Shown piece by piece: positions 25,650 through 35,267 of a DNA stretch of 64,000 nt. The notes under the pieces are model-generated. The model did not search any database, had not been told where the DNA came from, and worked only from the letters and a program-made list of their open reading frames with translations. Positions within the stretch are counted from its first letter, which is position 1, and each line of letters starts with the position of its first letter. A program made the translations under genes and the position numbers. Source of the stretch: Enterococcus quebecensis (GTDB taxonomy: Bacteria > Bacillota > Bacilli > Lactobacillales > Enterococcaceae); contig NZ_MIKB01000017.1 of NCBI RefSeq assembly GCF_001730365.1, forward strand, positions 91,183 to 155,182, read 5' to 3'.

Positions 25650-26909
25650 ATGACAACATATAGTGAACAAATGTTACAAGCGTTACATGAAGAAGAGTTG
25701 GCTCAGGCGCAATTGATGTTAGCAGAAGCTATCAGAAAGGACGACGATGATACGCTAGCTGACCTAGGTGAAGAACTATTGTCTCTTGGATTTTTGGAGG
25801 AAGCTCAAACAGTTTTTGAACATTTATTGACAATTTTTCCAGATGTTGATGGATTGAATATTCCTTTAGCCGAAATCGCAATTGAAAATAATCAGATTGA
25901 TGATGCTTTTGTTTTTTTAGAGAAAGTATCTAAAGAAAGTGATAGCTATGTTCAAAGCCTGCTAGTAACCGCTGATTTATATCAAGTGATTGGCATTCCA
26001 GAAGTGAGTGAAGCGAAATTGAAAGAAGCGCAAGGATTATTGCCTGATGAGCCATTGATTATATTTGCTTTAGGTGAACTGTACTTCGTTAATGGGCAAT
26101 TTTACGAAGCTGTTGAATCCTATCAGGGACTGCTTAAGGTTGGAGTGAATGAAATCTCTAATGTATCTATCAATGAGCGTTTAGGAAGTTGTTACAGCAT
26201 GTCAGGGGACTTTGAAGAGGCAATTCCATTTTTAGAAAAAGCGCTAGAAGAAGAGCAAACGGATGATCGATTATTCCAATTGGCGTTTACTTATTTACAG
26301 TTACATGAAAATCAAAAAGCCATCGCACTTTTACAACAATTGAGAGTCTTGAATCCTCATTATCAATCAATGTATTTATCATTAGGGGAAGCTTTACAAG
26401 AAGAAGAACAATTGGAAGAAGCACGGATCGTGTTAGCCGAGGGCATCAAAGAAAATCCTTTCCAAGTAGACCTTTATCAATTAGCTTCTGAGAATGCTTA
26501 TCGCCTTCATGATACAGAACAAGCAGAATTGTTATTAAAGCAGGCACTAGAACTTGGTGAGAAGACTGACGAAACTAGATTGACGTTAAGTAATTTGTAT
26601 TTAAACGAAAATCGATTTGATGAGGTTATTGATGTTGTAAAACAAATGGAAGAGCAAGGACATCCTTACGGCGAGTGGAATTTAGCTCATGCATACAATG
26701 AGTTGGAAGAGTTTGATTTGGCTAAAGTTCATTATGAACAAGCCTACCAAGAAATTTCTCATGAACCAGAATTTTTGAAAGAATACGCAGTTTTCCTTCG
26801 TGAAGAAGGAAAAATAGAAAAGGCTAAAGAATTATTACAACACTATCTTCAACATGAACCTGGTGATAATGAAGCACAATCATTGTTGGAAGATATTGAA
26901 GAAAGATAG
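25650..26909 (+). CDS. ypiA: Tetratricopeptide repeat protein (YpiA-like)
   Basis: A 419-residue acidic soluble protein built almost wholly of TPR-type helix pairs (A-x-x-x-F-E-x-L-L-x-x-x-P and G-E-L-Y-F-x-x-G-Q-x-x-E-A patterns repeated from about residue 35 to 410). In Bacillus ypiA precedes ypiB and follows the aro/tyr genes; here it follows an AroB-like gene and precedes ypiB. TPRs mediate protein contacts; the partner is unknown. Confidence 0.88.
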   Translation: MTTYSEQMLQALHEEELAQAQLMLAEAIRKDDDDTLADLGEELLSLGFLEEAQTVFEHLLTIFPDVDGLNIPLAEIAIENNQIDDAFVFLEKVSKESDSYVQSLLVTADLYQVIGIPEVSEAKLKEAQGLLPDEPLIIFALGELYFVNGQFYEAVESYQGLLKVGVNEISNVSINERLGSCYSMSGDFEEAIPFLEKALEEEQTDDRLFQLAFTYLQLHENQKAIALLQQLRVLNPHYQSMYLSLGEALQEEEQLEEARIVLAEGIKENPFQVDLYQLASENAYRLHDTEQAELLLKQALELGEKTDETRLTLSNLYLNENRFDEVIDVVKQMEEQGHPYGEWNLAHAYNELEEFDLAKVHYEQAYQEISHEPEFLKEYAVFLREEGKIEKAKELLQHYLQHEPGDNEAQSLLEDIEER

Positions 26910-26917
26910 GTGATAAG

Positions 26918-27457
26918 ATGTTTGTCAATGTCTCGGATAAGAAAGAATTTTTGATTTGGCTAGTTAATAATATTTCATTTAGTCAAAGAGAAGTATTGTG
27001 GATTTTAAATTATTTGATTAATCATGAAGCTATTTTAAATAATGTTCATTTTATAGAGCAAGCCGACAAAGCCACTCGCGGGTTAAAAGTCACTTCAAAA
27101 GAGGTAGAAGGAGAACCAATCAGATTATTTCTATCAGGGAAAGAATTTACAGATACAGATCAGATTTTTCATGAAATTCGTATGAATTGGAAAGAGGCAT
27201 TGTACTTGGAATGTGTTTTTGATTCCTCTTGGCAAAATAGCCAATATTTGTCTATTTTAGAAGATAATCCTTACGCTCGTTGGAATGAGCAAGTGAGTGA
27301 AGAGGTAGTTGAAAATATTAATAACTTCTTTGCTCATGAAGAAAAGCAAGCAAAAATGAATTTGTTGTATAGTCAAATTGATTTGGCGTTAGAAGATAAC
27401 AATCACGAAGCTTTTTTGGAATTAACCAATGAGTTAAATCATTTAAAAAATATCTGA
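26918..27457 (+). CDS. ypiB: YpiB-family (UPF0302) protein
   Basis: A 179-residue protein. It begins [35 protein letters not shown], the UPF0302 domain (about 1-105), and has a helical C-terminal YpiB-type region (about 140-179). It lies 8 nt after ypiA. Function is unestablished; the conserved ypiA-ypiB pair suggests a common task. Confidence 0.87.
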   Translation: MFVNVSDKKEFLIWLVNNISFSQREVLWILNYLINHEAILNNVHFIEQADKATRGLKVTSKEVEGEPIRLFLSGKEFTDTDQIFHEIRMNWKEALYLECVFDSSWQNSQYLSILEDNPYARWNEQVSEEVVENINNFFAHEEKQAKMNLLYSQIDLALEDNNHEAFLELTNELNHLKNI

Positions 27458-27477
27458 TCGTACTTTTAATCAAAGAA

Positions 27478-27534
27478 AAACTGGCTAAAATAGACAAGTC
27501 TGTTACATAGTTGTCTGTTTTAGCCAGTTTCTAT
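27478..27534. terminator. Bidirectional terminator between ypiB and the YitT gene
   Basis: AAACTGGCTAAAATAGACAA and TTGTCTGTTTTAGCCAGTTT form a 20-bp stem (one wobble), with T-rich flanks on both strands. Confidence 0.9.
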
Positions 27535-27553
27535 TTAAAAACCTATTACTATT

Positions 27554-28444
27554 TTAAGTAAGCTGATTTTTCTTTTTAAATATTTTTTTTGATGGTCTAG
27601 CATAAGTGAATCCTTCTCCAATAGCTTCATGAACATTAATCACAGAAATAAAGGCTTTTGCATCTATTTCATGAACAATACGTTTGATTTCCATGATTTC
27701 ACTAGGGCTAACAACGACATAGAGAACCTTTTTATCCACTTGAGAATAGCCGCCTTGTCCATCTAAATAGGTTACACCACGTTCCAAAACAGCCATGATT
27801 ACTCTACCAATGTCTTCAGTATGGTCTGAAATGACCAATATCCCTTTAGCGGCATAAGCACCATCTAAAACAGAGTCCACCACTCGACTGAAAACAAATG
27901 AAACAATCAAAGTGTACATCATTCGTTTGACATCAATATAACTCAAAGAAAGTATTAAAACTAAGATATCAAAAATCAGCAATGAGCGTCCCATGCTGAT
28001 ACCATAATTTTTTTCTAGAATACGAGCAACGACATCCGTCCCTCCAGTTGTTCCACCTACTCTATAGACTAATCCACTGCCTATCCCAGCAGCTAAACCA
28101 GCGAGCAAAGAGGCAATCAGTAAATCATGATCTAAGTTAACTTCGATTGGCCAGCGTTGCCATAACCACAAAAAAACTGATAGTGAAACAGTTCCTAAAA
28201 TTGTATAGTAAAAAGAGTGTTTCCCAAGGATTTTACCGCCAATTAAAATCAGCGGAATATTGATAATCAAAGTTGAGTAAGCCGGATCAATATAAAAAAG
28301 TGCACGCAAAATCAAAGTAATACCGGTTACTCCGCCTTCAGCTAAGTCATTGGCGATGTTAAATGTGACTAACCCAAATGCATAAAGACACGTTCCAGCT
28401 AAAATCAACAGAACGTCTTTTACATAAAATTTCTTTTCTTCCAT
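27554..28444 (-). CDS. YitT-family membrane protein (DUF161 plus DUF2179)
   Basis: A 296-residue protein with five or six membrane segments in residues 1-190, containing the family blocks FNIANDLAEGGVTGITLILR and VGGTTGGTDVVARIL. A soluble C-terminal DUF2179 domain (about 220-285: GVTYLDGQGGYSQVDKKVLYVVVSPSEI) follows. ATG 28444 follows AAGGAGG. In Bacillus the related ypjC sits beside ypjD and dapB, as here, although in this window it is on the opposite strand. Substrate unknown. Confidence 0.9.
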   Translation of the reverse strand: MEEKKFYVKDVLLILAGTCLYAFGLVTFNIANDLAEGGVTGITLILRALFYIDPAYSTLIINIPLILIGGKILGKHSFYYTILGTVSLSVFLWLWQRWPIEVNLDHDLLIASLLAGLAAGIGSGLVYRVGGTTGGTDVVARILEKNYGISMGRSLLIFDILVLILSLSYIDVKRMMYTLIVSFVFSRVVDSVLDGAYAAKGILVISDHTEDIGRVIMAVLERGVTYLDGQGGYSQVDKKVLYVVVSPSEIMEIKRIVHEIDAKAFISVINVHEAIGEGFTYARPSKKIFKKKNQLT

Positions 28445-28558
28445 TTTTTACCTCCTTATCCAGTATCACTTTATCATTCTCACTATAAAACAACAAGTAG
28501 AACCTTTCCAGATGGCGTAGTTTTTGATAAGATGTTTAATAAGAAAGGTTGGGGTAAA

Positions 28559-28906
28559 ATGAAAGACAAGAATCAATCGCTTATTTCCATGCAGCAAGAA
28601 GTGGATGCGTATATCCAGCAATTTAAAACTGGTTATTTTTCTCCATTAAGCCAGATGGCACGATTAACAGAAGAAGTAGGTGAATTGGCTAGAGAAATCA
28701 ACCATTACTATGGTGAAAAGCCTAAGAAGGCAGAAGAAAAACCAAAAACTGTTTCTGAAGAACTTGGCGATGTGTTATTTGTTACGATGATTATGGCGAA
28801 TTCACTGAACATAGATCTAACCGAAGCATTCCAAACTAATATGGAAAAATTCAATCAACGAGATAAATATCGTTTTGAGAGAAAGGACGGACAGACAAAT
28901 GATTAA
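28559..28906 (+). CDS. ypjD: MazG-like nucleotide pyrophosphohydrolase YpjD
   Basis: The start is ATG 28559 after a weak GGTTGGGG. At 115 residues it is an all-helical MazG-like protein with the metal-binding pattern [12 protein letters not shown]...[16 protein letters not shown]. The family hydrolyses (d)NTPs to monophosphate plus pyrophosphate, possibly cleaning up aberrant nucleotides. Its last codons overlap the dapB start by 8 nt, which implies translational coupling. Confidence 0.9.
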   Translation: MKDKNQSLISMQQEVDAYIQQFKTGYFSPLSQMARLTEEVGELAREINHYYGEKPKKAEEKPKTVSEELGDVLFVTMIMANSLNIDLTEAFQTNMEKFNQRDKYRFERKDGQTND

Positions 28907-29687
28907 AATTCTAGTTGCAGGTTTTAAAGGGAAAATGGGCGCAACTGCTACCAAGATGGTTTTAAACCATGAAGGATTTGAATTAGTAGGTGTATTGGAT
29001 CCGTTTGAAGAAAAAACAAATCTTAAAGAATTAGCGGAATATCCCATGATTGATGTTCCCATTTTTAAAAAAAAGGAAGAGGTTCTTTCTGTACAGCCAG
29101 ATGTTTGGATTGATTTCACAATACCAGCAGTGGCATATGAAAATACACGTTTCGCTATTGAACATAAAATCTCACCTGTTGTAGGAACCACTGGTTTAAC
29201 GGAGGAGCAATTGTCTGAATTGACAGCTCGCTCAGAAACATTGAAAGTTGGTGGTTTAATTGCACCGAATTTTGCTGTTGGAGCGGTTTTGATGATGCAA
29301 TTTGCTCAAAAAGCAGCTGAATATTTTCCAGATGTTGAAATTATTGAATTGCATCACGACAATAAGTTAGATGCACCAAGTGGAACTGCGATTAAAACAG
29401 CTGAAATGATGAGTGAAGCTCGCACGAAAAAAAGTCAAGGTCATCCAGAAGAAAAAGAATTGATGAATGGCGCACGTGGAGCTGATTTTGAGGGAATGAA
29501 GATTCATAGTGTTCGTTTGCCAGGTATGATCGCACATCAACAAGTACAATTTGGAGGCGTGGGAGAAGGTTTGACCATCAGACACGATTCTTATGATCGG
29601 AGTTCGTTTATGACAGGCGTTGCTCTAGGATGTAAGAAAGTGGTTCATTTGGATAAGTTGGTTTATGGGTTGGAAAATCTATTATGA
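28899..29687 (+). CDS. dapB: 4-hydroxy-tetrahydrodipicolinate reductase
   Basis: ATG 28899 follows AAAGGACGG. The 262-residue enzyme has an N-terminal Rossmann domain ([15 protein letters not shown]) and the catalytic [18 protein letters not shown] block. It makes tetrahydrodipicolinate with NAD(P)H in the lysine/meso-DAP pathway, which supplies lysine for peptidoglycan cross-links in enterococci. Other dap genes are not in the window. Confidence 0.96.
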   Translation: MIKILVAGFKGKMGATATKMVLNHEGFELVGVLDPFEEKTNLKELAEYPMIDVPIFKKKEEVLSVQPDVWIDFTIPAVAYENTRFAIEHKISPVVGTTGLTEEQLSELTARSETLKVGGLIAPNFAVGAVLMMQFAQKAAEYFPDVEIIELHHDNKLDAPSGTAIKTAEMMSEARTKKSQGHPEEKELMNGARGADFEGMKIHSVRLPGMIAHQQVQFGGVGEGLTIRHDSYDRSSFMTGVALGCKKVVHLDKLVYGLENLL

Positions 29688-30895
29688 AATTAGATACGAT
29701 ACCCGATGAATTTACCAAAGCAGCAAGTGTACTTAAGGAGATTCAGGATCATGGATTTGAAGCTTATTTTGTTGGTGGTAGTGTTCGGGACGCCTTATTA
29801 AAGCAGCCGATTCATGATGTTGATATTGCTACTAGTGCTTATCCAGAAGAAATCAAACATATTTTTCCGAGAACAATCGATGTAGGTATCGAACATGGAA
29901 CTGTTTTGGTTTTAGATGGTGAAGAGCAATATGAGATCACTACATTTAGAACCGAATCAGCATATCAAGATTTTAGACGTCCTGATACTGTAACGTTTGT
30001 TCGTTCATTAAAAGAAGACTTGAAACGACGGGATTTCACTATCAATGCATTGGCAATGGATGTTGAAGGGAACATTATTGATCTCTTTGAAGGCATGAAT
30101 GACTTGGATCAACAGATTATTCGAGCTGTAGGTAATCCTAAGGAACGTTTTCATGAAGATGCTTTACGAATGATGAGAGGATTACGTTTTGCTAGCCAAT
30201 TAGACTTTAAGATTGAGGAAAATACTTTATCTGCCATTCAAGAATTTCACTCGCTACTAGGTAAAATTGCTGTTGAGAGAATTGCTGTTGAGTTTAATAA
30301 ACTTTTGATGGGGAAAAATAGACGAGCGGCATTGTTGCCATTTATTGAGACGGAGTGTTACCAATATTGCCCGGGATTGAGACCGTTTGGTGAAGCATTG
30401 TTCAATTTTTCTGATCTCCCAAATCAACAAATCGAAATAGACAGTGAAGTTTGGACATTATTGCTTAGAACCATGCAACTAAGTGAAAGTGAAGTTCGTG
30501 GTTTTTTGAAAGAATGGAAGCTATCAAATCAAATGATTCACGCTGTACAACAACGGATTTACGGATTGAATAAACGCTTAGCAGGAGAATGGCAAGCGCA
30601 GGATTTATTCGATTTAGGCTTAGATGCAGCGTTATCTGTAGAAAAACTATTGTTTTATTATGGACAAAAGAGTAAACTTGAAGAGGTAAGAGATTGTTAT
30701 CTAGGTTTGGCCATTCATGATAGAAAACAACTTGCTGTTACTGGGAATGATTTATTGGCGTATTTTGATAAAAAGCCTGGTAAATGGTTAGGTGAGATGA
30801 TTGAGATGATTGAATCGGCTGTAGTGAATGATAAACTAGTTAATGATAAAGAAATGATACTTATATTTGCAAAGGAAATGATTAATAAGGAGTGA
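29684..30895 (+). CDS. cca: CCA-adding tRNA nucleotidyltransferase
   Basis: A 403-residue class II enzyme of bacilli length. It has [12 protein letters not shown], the metal pair in [27 protein letters not shown] and the template-forming [20 protein letters not shown]. It adds or repairs the 3' CCA of tRNAs. The start overlaps the dapB stop by 4 nt. The dapB-cca neighbourhood matches Bacillus. Confidence 0.96.
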   Translation: MKLDTIPDEFTKAASVLKEIQDHGFEAYFVGGSVRDALLKQPIHDVDIATSAYPEEIKHIFPRTIDVGIEHGTVLVLDGEEQYEITTFRTESAYQDFRRPDTVTFVRSLKEDLKRRDFTINALAMDVEGNIIDLFEGMNDLDQQIIRAVGNPKERFHEDALRMMRGLRFASQLDFKIEENTLSAIQEFHSLLGKIAVERIAVEFNKLLMGKNRRAALLPFIETECYQYCPGLRPFGEALFNFSDLPNQQIEIDSEVWTLLLRTMQLSESEVRGFLKEWKLSNQMIHAVQQRIYGLNKRLAGEWQAQDLFDLGLDAALSVEKLLFYYGQKSKLEEVRDCYLGLAIHDRKQLAVTGNDLLAYFDKKPGKWLGEMIEMIESAVVNDKLVNDKEMILIFAKEMINKE

Positions 30896-30900
30896 TAACC

Positions 30901-31272
30901 TTGAAAGAGTTTTCGAAATCGTTTGTAGTTGCTTCAAAAGATACAGCTAAAGAAATAGGCTCTGGTGATTTAGATGTATTAGCAACACCAGCTATGATTG
31001 CAATGGTAGAAAATACAGCGAAAGAATATCTGCATAAAGAGTTAGCACCAGAAGAATCGAGTGTAGGTACAATCATTGAAGCAAAACATTTGAGACCATC
31101 TACAGTTGGCGCTGAAATTATTGTAAAAGTAAAGGTGGAATCTCAAGAACCTTCTAAGATAAATTTTTCTTTTACTGTTTTCGATAATGAGAAGATCATA
31201 GCAACAGGTATTCACCAAAGAGCTGTTATCTTAACAGATGTTTTTTTGAGTAAATTAGCAGTTACAAAGTGA
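30901..31272 (+). CDS. FlK-like hot-dog thioesterase family protein
   Basis: TTG 30901 lies 8 nt after AAGGAG (30887-30892); GTG 30892 overlaps that site. The 123-residue product has a single hot-dog-like fold pattern: ATPAMIAMVENTAKEYL then SSVGTIIEAKHLRPSTVGAEIIVKVKV, as in the fluoroacetyl-CoA thioesterase-like group. Most such proteins hydrolyse acyl-CoA, but substrate is unknown. It probably belongs to the ypjD-dapB-cca transcript. Confidence 0.78.
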   Translation: MKEFSKSFVVASKDTAKEIGSGDLDVLATPAMIAMVENTAKEYLHKELAPEESSVGTIIEAKHLRPSTVGAEIIVKVKVESQEPSKINFSFTVFDNEKIIATGIHQRAVILTDVFLSKLAVTK

Positions 31273-31354
31273 AAATGCGAATAGTGTGACCTAGATCAAA
31301 AGTTATGCTAAACTTAACTTTGTAGAAATTATTTCAGATAAGGAGACCTATATT

Positions 31355-31807
31355 ATGAGTAGAGAAATGACTGGATTAAAATTTTATTTTAGAAATGGTG
31401 AAACTTGGACGATTGGTCGTCGCTTCATCGGAGATTTATGGATTAAACAAATCACAACCAGCTTTGGCCGCATTCATGGAAGCGAATTTATGGAAATTCA
31501 TCCATGTGAAGGGTTTAAAATCGAAATTTTCCAAGAAGGCGATCATGTACAAACGCATGATATCAATCTTGGCGGACTTGAGTTAGGTATGTTTGCCCGT
31601 GCTTTAAAATATGAAGATATCGAACGTATGGAAATTTTATTCAAAACTGGTGCGCCGGATTTAGTTTACTTCCCATACAAAGATAAAACTGACGAAGGAT
31701 TAGACAACATCTATCAATCGACTAAAGTCAGTGAAAAAACAAAAAGCTTATATATCGTAATTGACCCTAAACAAACAGTTGACGATGTATATGGTGATGA
31801 ATTCTAA
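31355..31807 (+). CDS. Conserved-looking hypothetical cytoplasmic protein
   Basis: A 150-residue soluble acidic protein starting MSREMTGLKFYFRNGETWTIGRRFIGDLW, with ATG 31355 after AAGGAG. It is predicted mostly beta in the first 90 residues, with no cysteine pair, signal or membrane segment. I do not recognise a named family. It has its own terminator. It is real on ribosome site, length and codon use. Confidence 0.8.
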   Translation: MSREMTGLKFYFRNGETWTIGRRFIGDLWIKQITTSFGRIHGSEFMEIHPCEGFKIEIFQEGDHVQTHDINLGGLELGMFARALKYEDIERMEILFKTGAPDLVYFPYKDKTDEGLDNIYQSTKVSEKTKSLYIVIDPKQTVDDVYGDEF

Positions 31808-31823
31808 TTTCTAACCTATTTTA

Positions 31824-31860
31824 ACCGTAGATTTCTTTTTAGAAATTCTACGGTTTTTTC
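31824..31860 (+). terminator. Terminator after the 31355-31807 gene
   Basis: ACCGTAGATTTCT and AGAAATTCTACGGT around a short loop, then TTTTTT. Confidence 0.92.
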
Positions 31861-31891
31861 GTCAAAAACAATCTATAAAGAGGTGTTAAAA

Positions 31892-32872
31892 ATGAAAGCA
31901 ATAGAACTGTCATACGTTGAAAATCAAGCAATTTTAGAACTGAATAATGATTTTGAGTTACCTAAAAGAAAGACCAATCAATTATTAGTAAAGGTAGAAG
32001 CTGCCGCAATCAATCGGACAGATCTAGTAGCGAAAGAGACCGGGAAATTACCAAAAGGCAATACAATTTTGGGTGTTGAAGTTTCTGGTATTGTAATAGA
32101 AAGTGATTCTAAAGTCTTTCCATGTGGAAGTCGTGTAATGGGACTTGTTAATGGTGGCGGTTACGCTGAGTATGCTGTGATGAATCTTGGCAACGCAATG
32201 CCCCTATCTGAAAAACTATCATTTGAAGAAGGTGCAGCTATTCCAGAAGTGTTTTTGACAGCATATCAGACGTTATTTTGGCTCGGGGAGCTAAAGTCTA
32301 CAGAGTCAGTCCTGATACATGCAGGTGCTAGTGGTGTAGGAACAGCTGCAATTCAGTTAGTCAAACAACTCACTTCAGCAAAAATTTTTGTGACAGCAAG
32401 CAGTGCCGAGAAACTCGAATTATGTCATACATTAGGAGCAGATGTTCTTATTAATTATCATGAAAAAGACTTTAGCGAGATAATTCAGCAAGAAACAGTA
32501 GGCAAAGGTGTAGATGTTATTTTAGACTTTGTCGGTGCATCTTATTGGGACAAAAATTTAGCAAGTCTTTCTTATGATGGTCGGTTGATATTAATTGGAA
32601 TTCTTGGTGGCGCGCTTGTAAAAGATGTGAATCTAATGAATCTATTAGAAAAAAGGATAACCATTAAAGGAACATTGCTCACACCTAGAAGTGATGAGTA
32701 TAAAGCTAGATTAACTAAAGAATTTTCAGAAAAAACAAAGATGTTGTTTGAAACGGGGCATTTAAAACCAATCATAGATTCAATTTTTTTACTGAAAGAG
32801 GTTGAACAAGCCCACCAACTTATGAAAAGTAATAAAAATAAAGGGAAAATCATTTTAAAAATAAATCGTTGA
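31892..32872 (+). CDS. Zinc-free quinone oxidoreductase-like MDR protein
   Basis: ATG 31892 follows GAGGTG. The 326-residue product is a medium-chain dehydrogenase/reductase of the quinone oxidoreductase (PIG3-like) type. It has AAAINRTDLVAKETGKLP, LGVEVSG and the NADPH-binding loop HAGASGVGTAAIQLVKQL; the zinc-binding cysteines of alcohol dehydrogenases are absent. It likely reduces quinones or enones with NADPH. Monocistronic, upstream of the aro control region. Confidence 0.88.
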   Translation: MKAIELSYVENQAILELNNDFELPKRKTNQLLVKVEAAAINRTDLVAKETGKLPKGNTILGVEVSGIVIESDSKVFPCGSRVMGLVNGGGYAEYAVMNLGNAMPLSEKLSFEEGAAIPEVFLTAYQTLFWLGELKSTESVLIHAGASGVGTAAIQLVKQLTSAKIFVTASSAEKLELCHTLGADVLINYHEKDFSEIIQQETVGKGVDVILDFVGASYWDKNLASLSYDGRLILIGILGGALVKDVNLMNLLEKRITIKGTLLTPRSDEYKARLTKEFSEKTKMLFETGHLKPIIDSIFLLKEVEQAHQLMKSNKNKGKIILKINR

Positions 32873-32963
32873 ATAGTCAAAAATATCAGTATGTAAAACA
32901 TTGGTACGTAAAGCTTTATATATAATATGCACAAGGATTTTAAATAATATTAAGAAAAATAGG

Positions 32964-32992
32964 TTGACACCACGTATACCTAGGTATATACT
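32964..32992 (+). promoter_or_regulatory. aro operon promoter with an internal palindrome
   Basis: The consensus TTGACA (32964-32969) and TATACT (32987-32992) have an ideal 17-nt spacer. TATACCTAGGTATA at 32975-32988 is a perfect 14-bp palindrome filling the spacer and touching the -10, a good position for a repressor. The first good ribosome site downstream serves the leader peptide. Confidence 0.85.
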
Positions 32993-33032
32993 GATAACAA
33001 TTCTTAAATAATCAGTTACGGAGTGATTCATA

Positions 33033-33095
33033 ATGACAACCATGAAACATAACCAAATACAACTGAATAATTATTACTTTAGCTATTTTAGATGA
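33033..33095 (+). CDS. aro operon leader peptide (20 codons, Tyr/Phe-rich)
   Basis: ATG 33033 lies 9 nt after GGAG (33020-33023). The 20-residue peptide ends NNYYFSYFR before TGA, so three Tyr and two Phe fall in the last seven codons. The operon below ends the Tyr branch (tyrA) and the Phe branch (pheA), and a terminator stands before aroE. The arrangement is that of a transcription attenuation leader: ribosome stalling at Tyr/Phe codons would favour read-through. The peptide and terminator are visible; the mechanism is inference. Confidence 0.75.
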   Translation: MTTMKHNQIQLNNYYFSYFR

Positions 33096-33226
33096 GTTTG
33101 TATTCATGAACATTGTGGATGCAGACTAGCAAGTTTGTATCTATGATGGCTAGGGGATTTTGAGATGACTTTCAGCCGCGTAGATGAGTAAATCTATAGT
33201 GGCTTTTATATTACCTATTTTTTGTG
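33096..33226 (+). promoter_or_regulatory. Structured leader RNA between leader peptide and attenuator
   Basis: The 131 nt contain a clear hairpin, AGCCGCGTAGAT with ATCTATAGTGGCT (about 33175-33205). GTATTCATGAACAT at about 33101-33114 can pair with either arm of the terminator (GTATTCA repeats the left arm; GAACAT is complementary to part of it). A repeated AGTTTGTAT element occurs at about 33094 and 33133. No T-box GGTGG-type element is present. Competing structures are inferred. Confidence 0.5.
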
Positions 33227-33273
33227 AGGTGTTCACTGTAGATTTTTCTAAAATTTACGTGAATACCTTTTTT
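33227..33273 (+). terminator. Attenuator terminator upstream of aroE
   Basis: AGGTGTTCACTGTAGATTTT (33227-33246) pairs with AAAATTTACGTGAATACCT (33250-33268), with one bulge and G-U pairs, and runs into TTTTTT. It ends 35 nt before the aroE start, so it must be overridden for operon expression. Confidence 0.88.
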
Positions 33274-33307
33274 GTTTGAAAAAAATCAGATTTCAGGAGG
33301 AATTAAG

Positions 33308-34177
33308 ATGGAAAATAAGATCACAGGTCATACAAGGTTAGCTGCATTATTTGCTACACCAATCCGTCACAGCGTTTCACCAATGATTCACAATACAGCT
33401 TTTCAGGCATTAGGTATAGATGCAGTATATCTTGCTTTTGAAGTGGGGACACAAGGACTGTCACAAGCCATTGATTCAATCAGAAACTTGGAAATGTTAG
33501 GTGCAAACCTATCAATGCCAAATAAAATTTTAGCTGTGGAGCATATGGATGAGTTGAGTGAAGCTGCTCGCTTGATTGGAGCAGTTAATACGATTACCAA
33601 TGATAATGGCAAGTTAACTGGTCATAATACCGATGGTACAGGTTTCATGAGAAGTTTAGAAGACATCGATGTAAATATTATTGGAAAAAAAATGACGATC
33701 ATCGGTGCTGGTGGAGCAGCTACAGCGATTATCGTACAAGCAGCTTTAGATGGTGTGAAAGAAATCACTGTCTACAATCGAAAAGATGATTTTTATGATA
33801 ATATCAAGAAAAAATTGGCTTATATATCTGATAATACAGATTGCATTATCACACTGCATGACTTAGCAGATCAGAATGAATTGGCGAAAGATGTGGCTGG
33901 AAGTGCCTTATTATTAAATGCAACAGGTGTTGGTATGAAACCACTAGAAACACAAACACCGATTCAAGATTTTTCAATAATACGTCCTGATTTGGCTGTA
34001 TGTGATGTGATTTATACACCGCGAGAAACAGAATTTTTAAAGCAAGCTCGTTTGCGAGGCGCCAAAACAAACAACGGACTAGGTATGTTGTTGTATCAAG
34101 GAGCTGCTGCTTTTGAAAAATGGACAGGAAAAGAAATGCCGATAGAAATCGTTAAACCAATTATTGAAAACAACTAA
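33308..34177 (+). CDS. aroE: Shikimate dehydrogenase
   Basis: ATG 33308 follows AGGAGG. The 289-residue protein has the shikimate site (ATPIRHSVSPMIHN, SMPNK) and the NADP loop IIGAGGAATAI, with NATGVGM later. It reduces 3-dehydroshikimate. It has M-P-N-K-I where classical AroE has M-P-H/Y-K; the Lys is kept. As first gene of the aro operon it directly follows the attenuator. A dual quinate/shikimate activity cannot be excluded. Confidence 0.93.
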   Translation: MENKITGHTRLAALFATPIRHSVSPMIHNTAFQALGIDAVYLAFEVGTQGLSQAIDSIRNLEMLGANLSMPNKILAVEHMDELSEAARLIGAVNTITNDNGKLTGHNTDGTGFMRSLEDIDVNIIGKKMTIIGAGGAATAIIVQAALDGVKEITVYNRKDDFYDNIKKKLAYISDNTDCIITLHDLADQNELAKDVAGSALLLNATGVGMKPLETQTPIQDFSIIRPDLAVCDVIYTPRETEFLKQARLRGAKTNNGLGMLLYQGAAAFEKWTGKEMPIEIVKPIIENN

Positions 34178-34204
34178 TTAGAAATTATCGAGGGAGAGAA
34201 CAAA

Positions 34205-35227
34205 ATGATCGTAATTATGAAATCAGAAGCAACTAAAGCACAAATTAATACAGTAATCGAGCGAGTAAAAAAAGAAGGACTGGAAGTTCATCTAAGTGAA
34301 GGGAAAGAGCAGACAATCATTGGTTTAGTTGGTGATACGAGAAAAATGCAGGATGTAGCATTCAATAGTTACGATGGTGTTGAAAACGCAGTTAGAATTT
34401 CACTAACATACAAATTGACTAGTCGTGAATTTCATCCAGAGAATACAGTGGTCGATGTGGATGGTGTGAAAATAGGTGATGGAAGTATGACCATGATGGC
34501 AGGTCCGTGTTCAATTGAGGGTCTGGATCAAATTCGTGAATGTGCTAGAATCGCTAAAGCTGGCGGTGCAACAATTTTACGTGGGGGAGCGTTTAAACCA
34601 AGAACATCCCCATACGCATTTCAAGGTTTGGAAGAAGAAGGATTGAAGTACATTCGTCAAGCGGCAGATGAGTTTGGCATGAAAGTGATCACAGAAGTAA
34701 TGGATGAAGCACATATTGATATGATTGCCGAATACAGTGATATTTTACAAATCGGTGCTAGAAATATGCAAAACTTTAAATTATTACAGGCTGTTGGAAA
34801 AACTGGTAAACCAATCGGCTTAAAACGTGGTATTTCTGGTACAATTGATGAGTGGTTAAACGCAGCGGAATACATCGCTGCACAAGGAAACTTCAATGTG
34901 ATTTTCATTGAACGAGGTATCCGAACATACGAAACAGCTACCCGGAATACACTAGATTTAAGCGCGGTTCCATTAATCAAAAAATTAAGTCATTTTCCTA
35001 TTATTGTTGACCCGAGTCATGGTGTGGGAATCTGGGATCTTGTTCCTTCAATGGCACGAGCAGGTGTAGCAGCAGGAGCGGATGGTTTGATTGTTGAGAT
35101 TCATCCTGATCCAATCAACGCATGGTCTGACGGTCCACAATCGCTTAATGAAAAGACATACTTACGTATGATGGAAGAGGTACACATCATTGAAAAAGCG
35201 ATGAAAGAAATCAAGGCTTTAGGATAA
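34205..35227 (+). CDS. aroF: DAHP synthase with N-terminal regulatory domain
   Basis: A 340-residue type I-beta DAHP synthase. Residues 1-70 form a ferredoxin-like (FL) domain ([21 protein letters not shown]), known in this class to mediate feedback by Tyr or Phe. The barrel has [31 protein letters not shown] and DPSHGVG. It condenses PEP and erythrose-4-phosphate, the committed step; product feedback would complement transcript attenuation. Confidence 0.95.
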   Translation: MIVIMKSEATKAQINTVIERVKKEGLEVHLSEGKEQTIIGLVGDTRKMQDVAFNSYDGVENAVRISLTYKLTSREFHPENTVVDVDGVKIGDGSMTMMAGPCSIEGLDQIRECARIAKAGGATILRGGAFKPRTSPYAFQGLEEEGLKYIRQAADEFGMKVITEVMDEAHIDMIAEYSDILQIGARNMQNFKLLQAVGKTGKPIGLKRGISGTIDEWLNAAEYIAAQGNFNVIFIERGIRTYETATRNTLDLSAVPLIKKLSHFPIIVDPSHGVGIWDLVPSMARAGVAAGADGLIVEIHPDPINAWSDGPQSLNEKTYLRMMEEVHIIEKAMKEIKALG

Positions 35228-35267
35228 AAAATTAGACCAAAAACGTCAAAAATGGGGGTTGAATCAA

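Noticed and set aside
33096..33273. T-box riboswitch before aroE
   Set aside because: No conserved T-box GGTGG-containing core or specifier-loop layout was found; the leader has a translated ORF instead.
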